In this document: one piece after another, positions 9,116 through 21,039 of the stretch
How the letters are laid out: each line of letters begins with the position of its first letter
How positions within the stretch are numbered: position 1 is the stretch's first letter
Source of the DNA: Thozetella sp. PMI_491
Lineage: Eukaryota > Ascomycota > Sordariomycetes > Chaetosphaeriales > Chaetosphaeriaceae
Reading direction: 5' to 3'
Assembly: GCA_021432635.1 (NCBI GenBank)
Contig: MU270096.1
Coordinates: 147,367-211,366, forward strand
DNA length: 64,000 nucleotides
Notes under the pieces: generated by a model
The model's input: only the letters and a program-made list of their open reading frames with translations
The model's database searches: none
What the model was told of the DNA's origin: nothing
Made by a program: the position numbers and the translations under genes

Positions 9116-11134
9116 TCAGTCATGCATGAATTTCTGCAGCCATTCGTTGCGCCCAGTGAAGCTCCTCCAGCGCTTGCCGAAGATCCTGAAGATATGTTAG
9201 TAGCTTGAGCAGACTCGCAAATTGCAACCGAAACGTACCAGAGCGGGATCGTTAGCAGCGAGACAAACAGGAACAAAGAGCCCAGGATGCAAAACACATT
9301 CAGCGCCCCCTGGTCTTGTACCCAGTCCACCACGAAGTAGGTGAGGCCAAACGTGAGCAGATTCCGGGCATTGATGGCCACGAGCGCTTCCTCGTTGAGC
9401 TTCCTGTACGCGTCCGCAATATATCCGTAGACACACGTGGCGGCGAACACCAGGCTCAGGTTAGCCAGGCCAAAGGTGAGCACCGGCCCCGCCCAGTGCG
9501 TCTGGTAGTGCACTGTGGCGCCGAAGCCGAAGAAGCCGACGGTGCCCGTGATGACAGTCACCAGCATCAACGGCAGCCGGAACTCGGGCTCGTAGATGCC
9601 TTTGTTCTTCTTAGTCAGGTACACGCAGATCCAGTCGTTGAGCGGGCCCGAGATGACCTCGCCGATGATGGTCATGATGAAGGGCGACAAGCTGATCAGC
9701 CCCGTGTCGCTGATGCTGAAGTTGTAAGGCGGCTGGACAAAGATGATGCCGTTCACAACCGAGAAGACGACGATCCATGTGATGGTGGTGCCTGCATCGC
9801 GTCAATACCACAAGCTTCGGGCCACGGCGGCAGTGCCAGTCGAACGGATGCACCCACCATATACTAGAAACCCCCACATCACGGCAGGGTAAAATAGCAA
9901 CACCACAGGACGGAAGAAGATTTTCCAGGTCGGCGCGTGGCTGTAGGTTCCGGTGAAGATGGCCATCTCCTGGACAAAGGTCTTCTTCTTTTCCTGCGCG
10001 CCAGAGTTCTCACTCTGAGATACCCTCTCGTCGACCTTGTCCCCGTCGTTCTCGTGAGCTAGCGTCATGTGGATCGTCCCGTCCTTGCCATCCTCGAGAG
10101 GTACGACCACGAGCGAGTCCCTGCGGTAGGCCGTCTCAGGCACGAAGAGCAACACGGCGAACATCAAGACGCCAAAGAAGATGGCGCACACGCCGAAGGT
10201 CCACTTGTACCCGTTGTACTGGATGATCTGGCCGGCAATCAAAGCACCGCCGCTGATGCCCGTGAGCAGGAAAAGGTTCCACACGGCAATGCGCGTCGCC
10301 CGCTCGTGCACGAAGTACATGTCGGCGATGGTGCACTGCACCAGGATCTCGTACGGGGCCATGCCAATGCCGGCCACGATACGGCTCGCCAGGAACGAGC
10401 TGTAGGTCGAGACGCATGCGCTCCACACGCTGGTTGCAAACATGATCAGAATGGCGAGGATGTAGACGGGCCGCCGACCAATGATCTTTGCCATCGGATT
10501 GGTAATGAAGAGGCCTAGGCCAATAGTTAAGATGAGCCACGCGGTGGCCTGCCCCAAGGTGTTGACATCGATCTCGAGGTCAGCCGACACCTGCACGAAG
10601 CCGGGCGACAGCATGGGCCCATAGGCGCCAATGACGGCCGCCGAGAGGGACACAATGACGAGGACGAGCTCTTTCTTCCTGAAAAACTGAGTTTTAGTGA
10701 CTGGTAGGGATGGCGAAGGGCCCATCAGGACACAAACCATTGCGGCCACTAGAGGAGGAGGTTAGAAATCCATCGCCTGCGATCTACTGCGGATTGGGAG
10801 AGGAATTTACATTGAGGGGATCATTCGGGCTGTCCGACGGCTGTGGCACCAATATGAGGTCCTTGTAGCGCCCTGTCCCATGCTTGAGAAGCTCTCGCGG
10901 GATGTCGGCGAACTCGGGCGGCACTTCGTCTTGGTCGCTGAGGAAGGCTGCAATTCTGCGTCAGACCCATTCGCTTGTTCGCACCGCATCGTGTCTTGGC
11001 TGTCACTCCACCCACGATCGGCCCTAGCGCCTTCAAATCCGGGGAAGAGGGGAGACCCGATGCGGGGGAGGTCTCGGCTTACCCGTGCCGGGCACGACCT
11101 CCATCTTCTTGCACTCCAGGATCCCGAACGGCAT
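9116..11134 (-). CDS. MFS transporter, DHA1-type (12 membrane segments), six exons
   Basis: Exons 11134-11083, 10947-10811, 10748-10738, 10678-9858, 9791-9239 and 9185-9116 encode 547 residues. The protein is a proton-coupled major facilitator of the fungal DHA1 (Hol1/multidrug-like) group. It has a long cytosolic N-terminus (MPFGILECKKM...), the group signature PNDPLNWPQWKK just before the first membrane segment, the loop motif NPMAKIIGRRPVY after segment 2, and a charged central loop (KDGTIHMTLAHENDGDKVDE). It ends in FGKRWRSFTGRNEWLQKF. All six junctions keep frame and restore family sequence. The third exon is only 11 nt. The substrate cannot be told from sequence. The gene diverges from an FAD monooxygenase that starts 1.3 kb away, so a link in export or detoxification is possible but unproven. 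Confidence 0.9.
10738..10748 (-). other. 11-nt microexon of the MFS transporter
   Basis: TGG CCG CAA TG encodes Trp-Pro-Gln and two bases of the next Trp. It is flanked by an AG acceptor (CTAG) and a GT donor (GTTTGT). It is required to keep frame and to restore the signature between PNDPLN and KKELVL. Confidence 0.75.
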
Positions 11135-12461
11135 TGTGGGGTGGTAGCGAGGAGCGATGGATGGGTCGTGGAGAAGGGGGAGAGAGAAGAGGGGGAACGG
11201 AAGCGAAGAGGCAGGAGGCGGGCGCGAGCACGAAAGGAGCGAGGAGAAGGGGGAAGGGGAATAAAAACACACTAGACCCTTTCAAACACGGACAAGCAAA
11301 ATACTATATTGAACAGGACCAACGCCCAACAGCTGCGGAACAGACGTGTCTCACAGGGCCGCGCGGGCGGTGTGATTGTCAAGGTTTCAATGGCTTGCAG
11401 ATTCTTGCATGGGGTTTTATTAGACTCGGTACAATAGCCCATATCCGGACGTTTACTTGGCGAATCGCCTCGCCTGGCGGGACGGCCCATGGACCAGGGG
11501 TGGCGATTCGGTTTCGTCGCCGAGTTAGAGGGTGCGCCCGGGGGGGGACCTTTCTGTGCAGGTGGGCAGCATCAAAGCATCAATAGTAGCACCGCGACGT
11601 GCAGACGACGCTCTAGACCCCTCCCCAGCCACCACAATAGCGCGGGCATGGGAAGGCGTACCAGATTCGCTCCGCATACGGTTCTGGCCAGCCCAGCGAC
11701 CAACGGATTCTGCGATGCTACAGACTGCACAGCCGGGGGGTGTCAGTCCCACTATGCGCATTGGGAGGGGTGCTTAAGATGAGGTCAGCGTCAAAAGGGC
11801 CGTTGCACACACCATGGTCGACCCAGCGTGGACGGCATGGCTCGACCGGACCGCGTGTGTCGTAGATCATTAGGCGCGACCGCATCGTGGACTAGCAGGT
11901 GGGAGGGGGGGAAACTGGGATGAATAGGGGGCCGAAGGGAGCAGAAGCTGCCGGCAGTTTGCATGGGCCAATCAGGCACCGCGCCGACATCCTGTCGATA
12001 TAGTCACACACAGCCCATGCTCCAGCGCTTCCCCAATAGTGCCCACACCTATCACGCCTATTCCGGCCGGCCTCTGCACGGTGACCAACGGCTAAGTACG
12101 AACATGATACGGCTTCTCCAAACTCGTGGAGCCCCCATTTGCACCCGCCTTCGTCCCCCAGGCCCGAGATTGGAGGGGTACGCCTCAGTCCCCCCCCCTC
12201 TATCTAATGTGGCCACGCCCTCGGTACAAAGCAGGCGGTCATTGAGCCTCAGGGTCCCGTACTCCTGACCAACCAAAGCGCCCTCACCTCAGCAAACCCC
12301 TCCCCCCGTGTTACTGCTCGACTTACACACTCGCGAATCCGGTCCTCCCCATCCCACCCCCCGCCAACCGCCAACTCTCGCTTGCGAGCTCGCTTCGCCT
12401 TCTGCTGAAGGCTGATCGGACCGCACCAGGCCGCCGAGATATCGCTTTCCGCCACAGGACC
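11135..12461. other. Divergent intergenic region (MFS / FAD monooxygenase)
   Basis: This holds the promoters of both flanking genes. The last 200 bases before 12462 are C-rich on the plus strand, as expected for the monooxygenase leader. No gene seen. Confidence 0.55.
11150..11270 (-). promoter_or_regulatory. Pyrimidine-rich leader upstream of the MFS gene
   Basis: On the minus strand, the 120 bases before the ATG are almost pure C/T. This is typical of filamentous-fungal core promoters and transcription start regions. No specific factor site is claimed. Confidence 0.45.
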
Positions 12462-13748
12462 ATGTCTGCCAAGCTTCCCCGTCTCGCGCCGAGCGGGATC
12501 AAGGTCATCATCGCCGGCGCGGGCTTCGCCGGGCTCACGGCAGCCATCGAGTGCCACCGCAAGGGCCACGATGTCATCCTCTTTGAGAAGTCGGCCGAGC
12601 TGGCCCCGCTGGGTGACATCATATCCTTCGGCCAGAACTCAACCCGCATCTTTGCCTCGTGGCCGGGCGTCATGGAGCAGTGCGACCCCATCATGCACAA
12701 GGCCGACGCCGTTACCTTCTTCGACTGGCAGGGCCGGTACGTGACCACGCAGTCCTTCGTCGAGGAGAAGAAGTGGGGCCAGAGGATCAACGCCCACCGC
12801 GGTGAGCTCCATGACATCGTGTTCCGGCACGCCAAGGAGCGGGGGATTGATATCCGCCTGGGCCACAACGTGGTCGATTACTTTGAGACGGACAACGAAG
12901 GCGGCGTGGAGCTAGAGGACGGGACGCGGCACACGGCCGACATTGTGTTCGCCGCCGAAGGCGTGCGGTCCCGCGGCAGGAAGACAGTTCTTGGCTACGA
13001 GGACAAACCGCAGAGCTCCGGCTACGCCGTCTTCCGGGCCTGGTTCCCGGCGGACGAGCTCGCCAAGAACGACCTGACGAAGGACCTCGTGGGCAAGGAC
13101 ACGCACAACGGCTGGATCGGTGAGGACGTCCACTTTCTCGTCGCGGCCGTCAAGGATGGCACGGAGGTCAGCTGGGTGTGCACTCACAAGGACGCCTACG
13201 ACATCGAAGAGAGCTGGCAGTTTCCCGGGCGAATCGAAGACGCGCTCGCCGTGGTCGAGGGATGGGCGCCAGTCGCGCGCGAGATCATCAAGCTCACGCC
13301 GCCGCACCGCCTGTTCGACTACAAGCTCGTGTACCGCGACCCGCTGCCGACCTTCATCTCGCCCAAGGCCCGGATCGCGCTGATCGGCGACGCCGCGCAC
13401 CCCTTCCTGCCCACGTCGATCCAGGGCGCGAGCCAGGCCATGGAGGACGGGGTCGCCGCCGCTGCCTGCCTCGATCTGGCGGCGAAGGAGGGCATACCCG
13501 TGCCGGAGGCCATCCGCGCGTGGGAGAAGATCCGCTACGAGCGCGTGCACAAGGTCCAGGCTACGGGCGTCGCCACGCGAAACCAGTGGCATCACGCAGA
13601 CTGGGACGCCATCTGGAAGGACCCCGAGTCTCTCCACCTCAAGCGCGAGGCCTGGGTCCTCAACTTTGACTCGGAGGCCGACACGTATGCCTCGTTCGAG
13701 AAAGCCCGGGCATCACTATCTAGTAACGAAACGAATGGGGCGGCCTGA
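12462..13748 (+). CDS. FAD-dependent monooxygenase (salicylate hydroxylase-like, class A)
   Basis: A single-exon gene of 428 residues. Class A flavin monooxygenases use NAD(P)H and O2 to hydroxylate aromatic or polyketide substrates. The three family motifs are present: the dinucleotide-binding GAGFAG at residues 19-24, a DG-type segment (VFAAEGVRSRGRK) in the middle, and the GD motif (ALIGDAAHPFLP) around residues 306-317 that binds the FAD ribityl chain. The Arg in QRINAHRGELHDIVF is also typical. There is no signal peptide or membrane anchor, so it is probably cytosolic. It diverges from an MFS carrier, a layout often seen for catabolic or detoxification pairs. The substrate is unknown. 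Confidence 0.92.
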   Translation: MSAKLPRLAPSGIKVIIAGAGFAGLTAAIECHRKGHDVILFEKSAELAPLGDIISFGQNSTRIFASWPGVMEQCDPIMHKADAVTFFDWQGRYVTTQSFVEEKKWGQRINAHRGELHDIVFRHAKERGIDIRLGHNVVDYFETDNEGGVELEDGTRHTADIVFAAEGVRSRGRKTVLGYEDKPQSSGYAVFRAWFPADELAKNDLTKDLVGKDTHNGWIGEDVHFLVAAVKDGTEVSWVCTHKDAYDIEESWQFPGRIEDALAVVEGWAPVAREIIKLTPPHRLFDYKLVYRDPLPTFISPKARIALIGDAAHPFLPTSIQGASQAMEDGVAAAACLDLAAKEGIPVPEAIRAWEKIRYERVHKVQATGVATRNQWHHADWDAIWKDPESLHLKREAWVLNFDSEADTYASFEKARASLSSNETNGAA

Positions 13749-15865
13749 GGGCCCTCCGGCACAGGGGGTTGTTTACTTCAGGGGTTCAGGCTCCACCCGG
13801 GGCGGGCCGGCTGCCCAGGCGGGACCACGGGAACCACGAGTTGGCGGTGAGCATACGAATATACACATCGTGAAGACGGAACGATTGACCCGTTGTCGAG
13901 ATGAGCGACCTGTAGAAAAACCCAAGGCTGTTCGCATTCTAGGGTTGTTAACCTCTGTAAATTGCAACACAAAGGTGGAAGCCTTTTGGTGTAGAGCGAC
14001 ATGCCAAGCCAATGGCATTAGAGACGTTGTCGTGCCCGCCCGCCACAGCAGCACCGCAGCTTGGCAGCAGGGTGAACAGCGCTCGCCTATGCAAGGCAGT
14101 GCGAGGGTGAGGCCCGGCTCCTCGGGCCAGCGGCTCCGGCGCTCCCGTGCGATAGGCGAGGGAGCCCCGAGCAGCGCTTGAGTCGCGGGAATGTACGCCA
14201 CAAGCTGCCGCGGCGCATGAGGCGATGTGGCAGGCTCGCTCGCCACTTCCTGGTCCCAGCGGGAACGTGTGCTGGCAGTTGTGGCCAAACACGGAACGGT
14301 GCCACCACACCCACCGCCCTCGGTCCCGCGTAACGCGCGTTGGAGGGCGGGATCGTCAATCTGAGAGGGCGAAGATTTCCCGCTGGCCCGCAGCTGCCCG
14401 ACCCTGGGTATCGGCCGATGTAAACCGAGGAGCCAGATGTAAACTCCGGGTGGCGCGTGCGCGCTGCCTTAGCTGTCGCGCGGGGAGGTGTGCTGTCGAT
14501 TCATGCTCTAGATGACCGGGTGACAACTGCGGCAGATGACGTGCGAGGTTGATGTCTAGGCCGTTGTCACGGGTTGGGGTTGGGCGATGGCGTTCGTCCC
14601 GACCAGCCACATGAGCCAACCAGCTCGTCTCGCACCGAAGAGCTATTCAATAGGTCTCTTACTCTGGGCGGACAGGAGAGGCATATGGGCGCCAGATTGA
14701 AGGATGTAGGTTTACATTGCTACCTCTGCTGCGGGAGCACTCTCTTTGTTTGGGCGTTTATTGTTCGCAGCTCATCGGCCCCCGAGAGGTGGGAATGGCT
14801 CGACCCGAATCGACTATGCTTCGGCTTGGTTTGGCCGAAAATGCCAGCCCAACGTCACTAGAGATATATACCTCAAGACATCCGGAACGGGCGAGATCGC
14901 GGAGCTAAGAAGGATCATCAAGTACCTGAATACTGCCAATCTATAAATATAACCGATGAACACCTTCCCTTCTCCCGGAACGCCGCCCAACGATGCGGTC
15001 GTAAACATGAACATGGAGATCAAAATCAAGCCAAGGTACGGCCAGCCGAGCCACTGAACGGGCCCCTGCCCCTGCAGCCCTCGGCTCGGGCTCGGCCGGC
15101 ACTCCAACAACGCTCTATGATTCCCTCCCATCATGAGATGGACCTGTAGTCCCCGTCTGCGAGAACCAAGAGATCCACGGCTGTGCCAGCCCCCCTTTCT
15201 TGGCTCACCAAGCACGTACCCGCTCGCACTTCTGCACAACCACACTCACGCAAACCATGTATTCCATTACGCTCCCTTCCTACCCTCATAAACTGGCATC
15301 ACCATACAGCTGTGATCTCCCAACACGCGGCGCAAGAAAAACGGGCCGTCCGAGCCCGCTATCCGATGGGCATATCGTACAGCCGCCGACTCGGACGGCC
15401 CAACCTTGGATCCTTCGTCTAAAGTGTCGCCCTTCTATCCGGGTATCACACGTAGGAAAGCCGAGAGGAGAAGCCGCGGAGAGCGCACGCACCCCCGTGG
15501 CCCTCTCCAGTTGTCTCGGACATCACCGCCCCTGCTGGCCCTGTAGATAGTCTCCCTGGCTAGTCTTCACATAGCTATCCCTTCTTCTACCGAGGAGATG
15601 GCATGAACAAGATCGTGCTTTCCCCCTCCCAAGCATCCTTGTCGTCCCCCAGCACATAATTGGCCATTTCTGGACCAATTCGTCGTATATTCGTCGCATT
15701 TCTCCGCAGCAACGGCTAAAAGCGTGTCCAGGGCCTGCGCCGCTCATCGCAGCGCCCATGAGCAAACTCCAGCCATTTCTGCGCGTCTTCCAGCATTCAA
15801 TTCAGTACCCGCGGCCCTTTCAAGCCGAAGGTCTGTTGTGGTATGGAGGAGGCGGACAAAAGTGG
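13749..15865. other. Intergenic region between convergent genes, no gene seen
   Basis: Two kilobases without a recognisable gene. A minus-strand frame at 14814-15245 includes one hydrophobic stretch but matches nothing I know, and it ends 0.6 kb from the cyclin stop codon. Confidence 0.5.
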
Positions 15866-17581
15866 TCAGTCCATCCCGACGGCCGGCCGCGGCCGAGCGG
15901 CGATGACTTCTCGAGCGTAAAACTCAACCAACATTGTCGCATACGCCTCGAGATCTTCGACGGGGACAGCCAGGCGGAAGTCGTTTAGGAGGAGGAACTG
16001 CAGCTCGAGGTGGTTGAGTTCAGCAAGTGGCAGGCCGCCGACCTGTGGGATGGTTAGCATCAAGCAAAACAGAGGATGGGGCTAAAGGAAGGGGGGGGGG
16101 GTTCCGACCTTAGCGTAACGCGAGTTCGTGTAGAAGACATCCGAAAAGAACTTGCTGGCACAAGTCACTCCGGCAATGATAAGCCTGTGGATGTTGAAGC
16201 TGTCGACGACGAAAAATGTCGCCTGGCTCGTGGCAGCCGCGACAGCCGCGTTGCTGGTCGGCGGGGCCCGCGGGATCTGGGCGTGGCTGTTGTTAGTTTT
16301 CTCTGCATCTTCCACATCTTCGTCGTCATCGTCGTCGTCGTCGGCCAGGTCCGAGTCGACCTCGTCGCCGCTCGAGGCCGAGTCGTCGTCATCGTCGCCC
16401 ATAACGGCGTCTCCATCGGCGTCCGCCTTCGTCTTGGGCGGCGCGTGCGGGCGTTGGGCAGTAGTGCTTTCGGTCTGCGCGCGCACCTTGGCTTCCTCGC
16501 TCTTTACGACAAGCTGGTTGACACGTTCCGTCATTCGGTCGAAGTAGACGAGTAGGCTGAGGAAAACCTCGTATGTAGTGGGGCAATATTTGTGGATACG
16601 GCTGAGATAGCTCAGGATAGTGATCGCAGGCACGTTCTTGCCGTGGAAGGCGAGGACGCTGCTGCTCATGGGGCTGCCCTCGCTGCCCTCCTCGCTCTTA
16701 GCTTGGGCCTGGGCTTGCTTGACGTGGGCGGCGTTGCGGTTGAGGGCATCGTGCTGCAGATCGTTGGTTGTGGTGATCTTGGTAAGCAGGGCGGCGACCA
16801 TCTCGATTATGTCGGCGATGGGCATAGCGCTGATCTCATATTTCATCTTATCCAGCGGGGGGTCATTAAGGATGCCGGGCCCCTCGGGCGAGAGCATGTC
16901 ATCGCGCGCCAGGCTCTGGATGTGGGCGATATCGCGGATGTGGATGGCGGTCTGCTGCGTCTTTGGCTGCGAGACAGGCGCGTGCACCGGCGAAGGGTCC
17001 GCGCTCGGGGTGGCAAAGCTGTCGGTTGTGGCATTCCACCGCTGCTCGTCCGAGTCGGGCGACGGCATCGATCTTGTCGGTGCCGGGATCACGGTGGTGG
17101 CTGTGCTGGCTGATGATGTGCTGGAGCCTGAGGCTACCGACGATGGCGGTGCCACGCCTGCAAGATGGGAGGATGGGTCTCGGGATGACATGTACGTCGG
17201 CGTTCCATACTGTGCGTGCGCAGTGTCGGATGACGCCTCTGACGGAGAGGACGAGTTTGGCGGGGATGGAAACAGCGATGCTCCGCCGTTGGCTGATTGC
17301 GGCTGCTGCACTTCGGCGGCGGCCTTATCCCTGGCCTCGGGTGCTGCTGCCGTCCACGGCGTCGCAGGGCCTTGCGCTCCGGGTTGCCGCGCGCTCGCCG
17401 ACTTGGCAGAGCCAGCGCCTTGGTGGCGGGGGCTCTTTTGGCGAGCGGGCGCGTCGTGGTCTCGGGATCGGCTGGCCGAGCGGTGGGCGTAGTGCGAGTC
17501 GTGCGACTGGTGCTGCACTCCTCCCATCACGGAGTGGAAGCGCGAGGAGTCGGAGAAAGCGTCGCCAACTACTGTGGCCAT
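15866..17581 (-). CDS. Pho80-like (PHO85-type) cyclin, probable PREG orthologue
   Basis: Exons 17581-16109 and 16042-15866 encode 549 residues. Pho80-type cyclins bind a Pho85-type kinase and, in Neurospora and yeast, hold down the phosphate-starvation factor when phosphate is plentiful. A long disordered Ser/Pro/Ala-rich N-terminus leads to the cyclin box (MPIADIIEMVAALLTKIT, then ITILSYLSRIHKYCPTTYEV). A low-complexity acidic insert with runs of Asp splits the box before SFNIHRLIIAGVTCASKFFSD and the final LPLAELNHLELQFLLLNDF helix. The start at 17581 is the first ATG in frame and has a good context. The 66-nt intron starts with an unusual GTCGGA donor and has ten C's just inside it. The assignment to the PHO pathway rests on family resemblance. 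Confidence 0.88.
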
Positions 17582-18965
17582 GCTGGCATTTCTCTCGTTC
17601 TCCCGCACGCTGGTCGCTCGTGCCGTCGGTCGAGGTGGAGAGGAGGGGGTGAGCAGGCGAGGGTTAGTGCGATAGGAGTTTGAGGGAGGAGGGCTGCTGG
17701 TGGGCGAGATAACAGATTAGCGCTGTTGACCAGGCTTCCTGCGTCGCTTTGGGCTCAAACCAAATGGGGGGCTGCGGAAGGGGGGACAATTTTTGGCCAG
17801 GAGTGTTGCACGCGATAAAGAGCCGGGACTGCCCGGCCGAATTGCAGGGCACTGATGGGAAAATAGGCAATCTGGTAGCGCAGTGGCGTCAAAAAAGCCA
17901 CGCAGATGGGCAAGACAAAAAAGATCTAAAACCGGATACCCAGGTCTGATCTGAACGATGCACACGGGAACGTCAAACAAAAAGAAAGAAAAAAATTGCG
18001 CAAGCACGGAATGGAAAGCCCAACGGGCTGGCTCGAGGGCTTAGCCTAGCGATGCCCGTTTCGATCTTGCTGGTTTCTTTTCCGGGCGGCCACGATTCCA
18101 GCCTCGACGTGCTTGGCGGAAGCGTGCGAGGGGCTGGGGCACATGGTTGGTCCATCTGGAGACGACACGAAGCGGAGGGGAGTGGGCGGGTCTGATCCAT
18201 CTGGCACGCCAACGTCACTAGGAAACGCTGTCCGCTGAGGGCTCCTCTGCTCTGTTGCGGCACTGCTGCTAGCCGCGCGCGATGCGAGGGGCAACGTGGG
18301 AGCAACAACAGCCTGCGTCCGTCGTGATTATGCTTGCCCCCCGGCATACCAGCATGGGCGATGACGGGCGATGACATGCGACGACTTAGTTTACAGACAT
18401 CAAGGCAGCTTGGCGACATCAGTGTGTCCTGGGGCGCTGGGTCTGCGATAGGCTGCACAGACCGAGCACCCCACGACGTCACTGTTTCTGACTTCACCCA
18501 TTGACATCATCCAAATCGGTATCGGATAGGAGACAGAGAGACACCACGGGACAGGGAACCGTGCCAACGACCCCGCGAGCCGAGAGTAAGGTGGAAAAAA
18601 GGGTATCGCAGGCCGGGAGGGTATAAGGAGAAGCTAGGGAAGAGGCTCGTACCTGATGATCCCCTCAAAGTTCGCATCCAACACGCCGAGATGGCGACAG
18701 ACCTGATCCGGTTTCGTGCTCTGGGGCCGATCTCTTCCCAACGCGACTGGGAGCCGAGACCCGTCCGACTCTGCTGTGGAAAAGGGGCCGAATGCGGAGT
18801 GTCTCGCGAGGGTAAAAGTCTGTCGGGTCTCTCGCGAAAGGCGGCAGCCGGATTCCTAGAGGGGCGGGAGGGTTTGCCGGGCAACTAAGCTCTAGTCGGC
18901 GGGTCAGGCTCGGTGTTTTGTTCAACAAGCGGTGGAGGAGCACGATAGGCGGCTTTGGAGAAACG

Positions 18966-18986
18966 AAAAAAAAAAAAAAAAAAAAA
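18966..18986. repeat. Homopolymer A tract, 21 nt
   Basis: An uninterrupted run of A on the plus strand (T on the strand of the cyclin gene), within its upstream region. The exact length may be affected by sequencing error. Confidence 0.9.
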
Positions 18987-20021
18987 GATTCCACAGCTAA
19001 AGGTGCGAACGAGGGCGCGCCGCGCGGGGGAAGGGAGGACCAAGCAGAGAAGCGGTAGGGTCGCACCAAAGCAGGTTGACGCAAGACGCGCGAAGGGGCA
19101 GAAACTATTCTTGTATCGTGCCGCGAGTGCATGTGGCAACGGGCGGGCGGTGGGGAATGGCTTAAGACAGGCGATTGAAAAGGGGATTCGTTGTGCCAAA
19201 TCAGGAACGGAGGGGGACTGCTTGACGTACGTTTTTGGGGGGGCGTTGCTGTAATGCCCACCGCTGGTCCAACTGGCGACCGGTGAAACACAGTGAGGCG
19301 ACTCCGAAAGGACAGACAAGGCGAGCAGACGGCGCAAGGGCGGGCGGGCAGCAGGCGGTTGCTCCTTCGAGGTGGTGAACCGGGACAGGAAGGCGAGAGG
19401 CAGCAGGTTCCCCCGATCGGTGGGCGGTCTTGTTGACCGCGTTGGATTAAAATAGGGACGAGCGAGTGCCGGGACGCACGACTGCACGGTTGATGGATGT
19501 GGCGTAAAAGAGAAAAGGAGAGGCCAAGGAAAAGCAAAATAGAACACCGCAAACTTTCAGCGGTGTTGGGCGGCCGCCACGTGGTGGAATAGCAGGTTCA
19601 GGACCCAAATCGCTGACGTGCCGAGTGGGGGCCGTGGGTTTTGCACGTCCCGTTCTGGGCTCTGGGAGGGACCCAGCCAGCAGGGAGCGCCGGTCGCAAC
19701 ACGCGGGCAGCAGCAGTGGTTTGTAGCACGTCGAACCTGGCGACCTCTGGTGGAAGGCGACAGGCGATGCAATGGAAGCTTGGAAGCTAGCTGAAGCGCG
19801 GGACCAAGGTGGAAGAGTTCAGGAGACCAAGTGACGCATGGCGAGATGGCAGGAGAAAGAGTTTCGGATCGGGCCTGATAAGAAGCAGGTGGAGCAGGGA
19901 TCTGCGAGAGATAGATACTACTGTGCTAGGATGGGAGAATCGGGGAGCGAAGCGAGTGCCGAGCGCGATGTGGCACTTCCGAATCACAGTCGAGACGCCA
20001 ATATACCGCCGCACGACAGTG

Positions 20022-20047
20022 TCTCTCTCTCTCTCTCTCTCTCTCTC
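20022..20047. repeat. (TC)13 dinucleotide microsatellite
   Basis: Thirteen uninterrupted TC units, followed after CCATA by a shorter TCTCTCTCTC run. Fungal promoters often hold such tracts, and they vary in length between strains. Confidence 0.9.
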
Positions 20048-20920
20048 CATATCTCTCTCTCCTGCCGTGTAGCCTCACCCTTTGCAGCGTGCAGCTAAGA
20101 CACAGACGAGCAGGATGACCCGGTGGTCGCAGATACGGCTCCTCAGGCCCTGCGCATATCTGACCTAAGGCCCTGTGCAGACCTACACACACCTACCGCC
20201 GCTACAAGGCGACTGGCCCGGAGATCTCCTGATGTACATGTAGGTCCTGCACCCGCCGCCCGGCATGATCGGTATCGTGGTATCTCTACACCTTCCGACC
20301 GGGCAGCACACCACGGCAGAAAGGCGCGGCCTCATCCCCAACAAGGCAGGAGTCTATATCCATTGGCCCCCCATGCTCTCCCACGGTCAGCCCCAGGTGC
20401 CGTCGGGCCAAGGAATGAAGATAAAAGAGACCAGTACCTGGACGCAGCCACGGAGTCTGGCGATAGATTGGTAGATATGCCAGAATCAATCGCCATCGGA
20501 GGGGTGGCGAGGGTATGGGAGCCGGGACGGGGGGGAGGGGAGGCGGCGCCCGGGGGGCGTTCCAGGAACCCCCTAGCACCATGCTTCGTTCGCCATAATA
20601 CCGCCTCCCAAATGCAGATAGAGGAGGGCCCTGCCGCGCGCAAATTTTAGCTAGGTACGTAGGTCAAGCAGCCGTTGCAAGAGGGTTTGCTTGCTTCCAC
20701 CTGCAGCGGCCGCGCCCGCGACCGAACGAGGATCCTTTCGACGCCCCCTGCCCGCCCCCCCATCGCCCGCGTCCCCCTCCCCCTTTCCCGTATCTACAGT
20801 CCTACACCGGGCGAGGCCATCCCACGCGGGCCTCCCACGCTCTTTACCGACAGCAACGCCCCTGGCCGGTATCCTCTCGGAGGGTCCCAAGACACGTAAT
20901 TTGGGGGATGGCTCTGGTCT

Positions 20921-20933
20921 CCCCCCCCCCCCC
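20921..20933. repeat. Homopolymer C tract, 13 nt
   Basis: A run of C on the plus strand, about 110 bases before the G28 run. The two could pair with each other in single-stranded form. Confidence 0.9.
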
Positions 20934-21039
20934 GGACATCCATGCCACACCGGCTGTTCTTCCCCGGCCGGGTCTTGGCCTTTGGGGCACGCCTGCTCCC
21001 TAACCATGCCTAGCCAATCTGAGCTTCGGACACCAACAC

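Noticed and set aside
9316-9867. 183-codon plus-strand frame
   Set aside because: Antisense to the MFS coding exon, with Asp/His/Arg/Glu-rich composition typical of the reverse of membrane-protein codons.
13178-13669. 163-codon plus-strand frame
   Set aside because: An out-of-frame shadow within the FAD monooxygenase; Arg- and Gly-rich only.
14814-15245. Minus-strand frame with a hydrophobic stretch
   Set aside because: One hydrophobic segment in an otherwise basic, repetitive sequence; no start context, splice partners or family features.
16620-17492. 290-codon plus-strand frame
   Set aside because: Antisense to the cyclin exon; its Ser, Ala and Cys runs are the mirror of the cyclin's low-complexity codons.
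18665-19552. 295-codon minus-strand frame upstream of the cyclin
   Set aside because: Its composition (Pro, Ser, Arg, Phe runs) is just the pyrimidine bias and the A21 tract read in one frame. No signal or domain.
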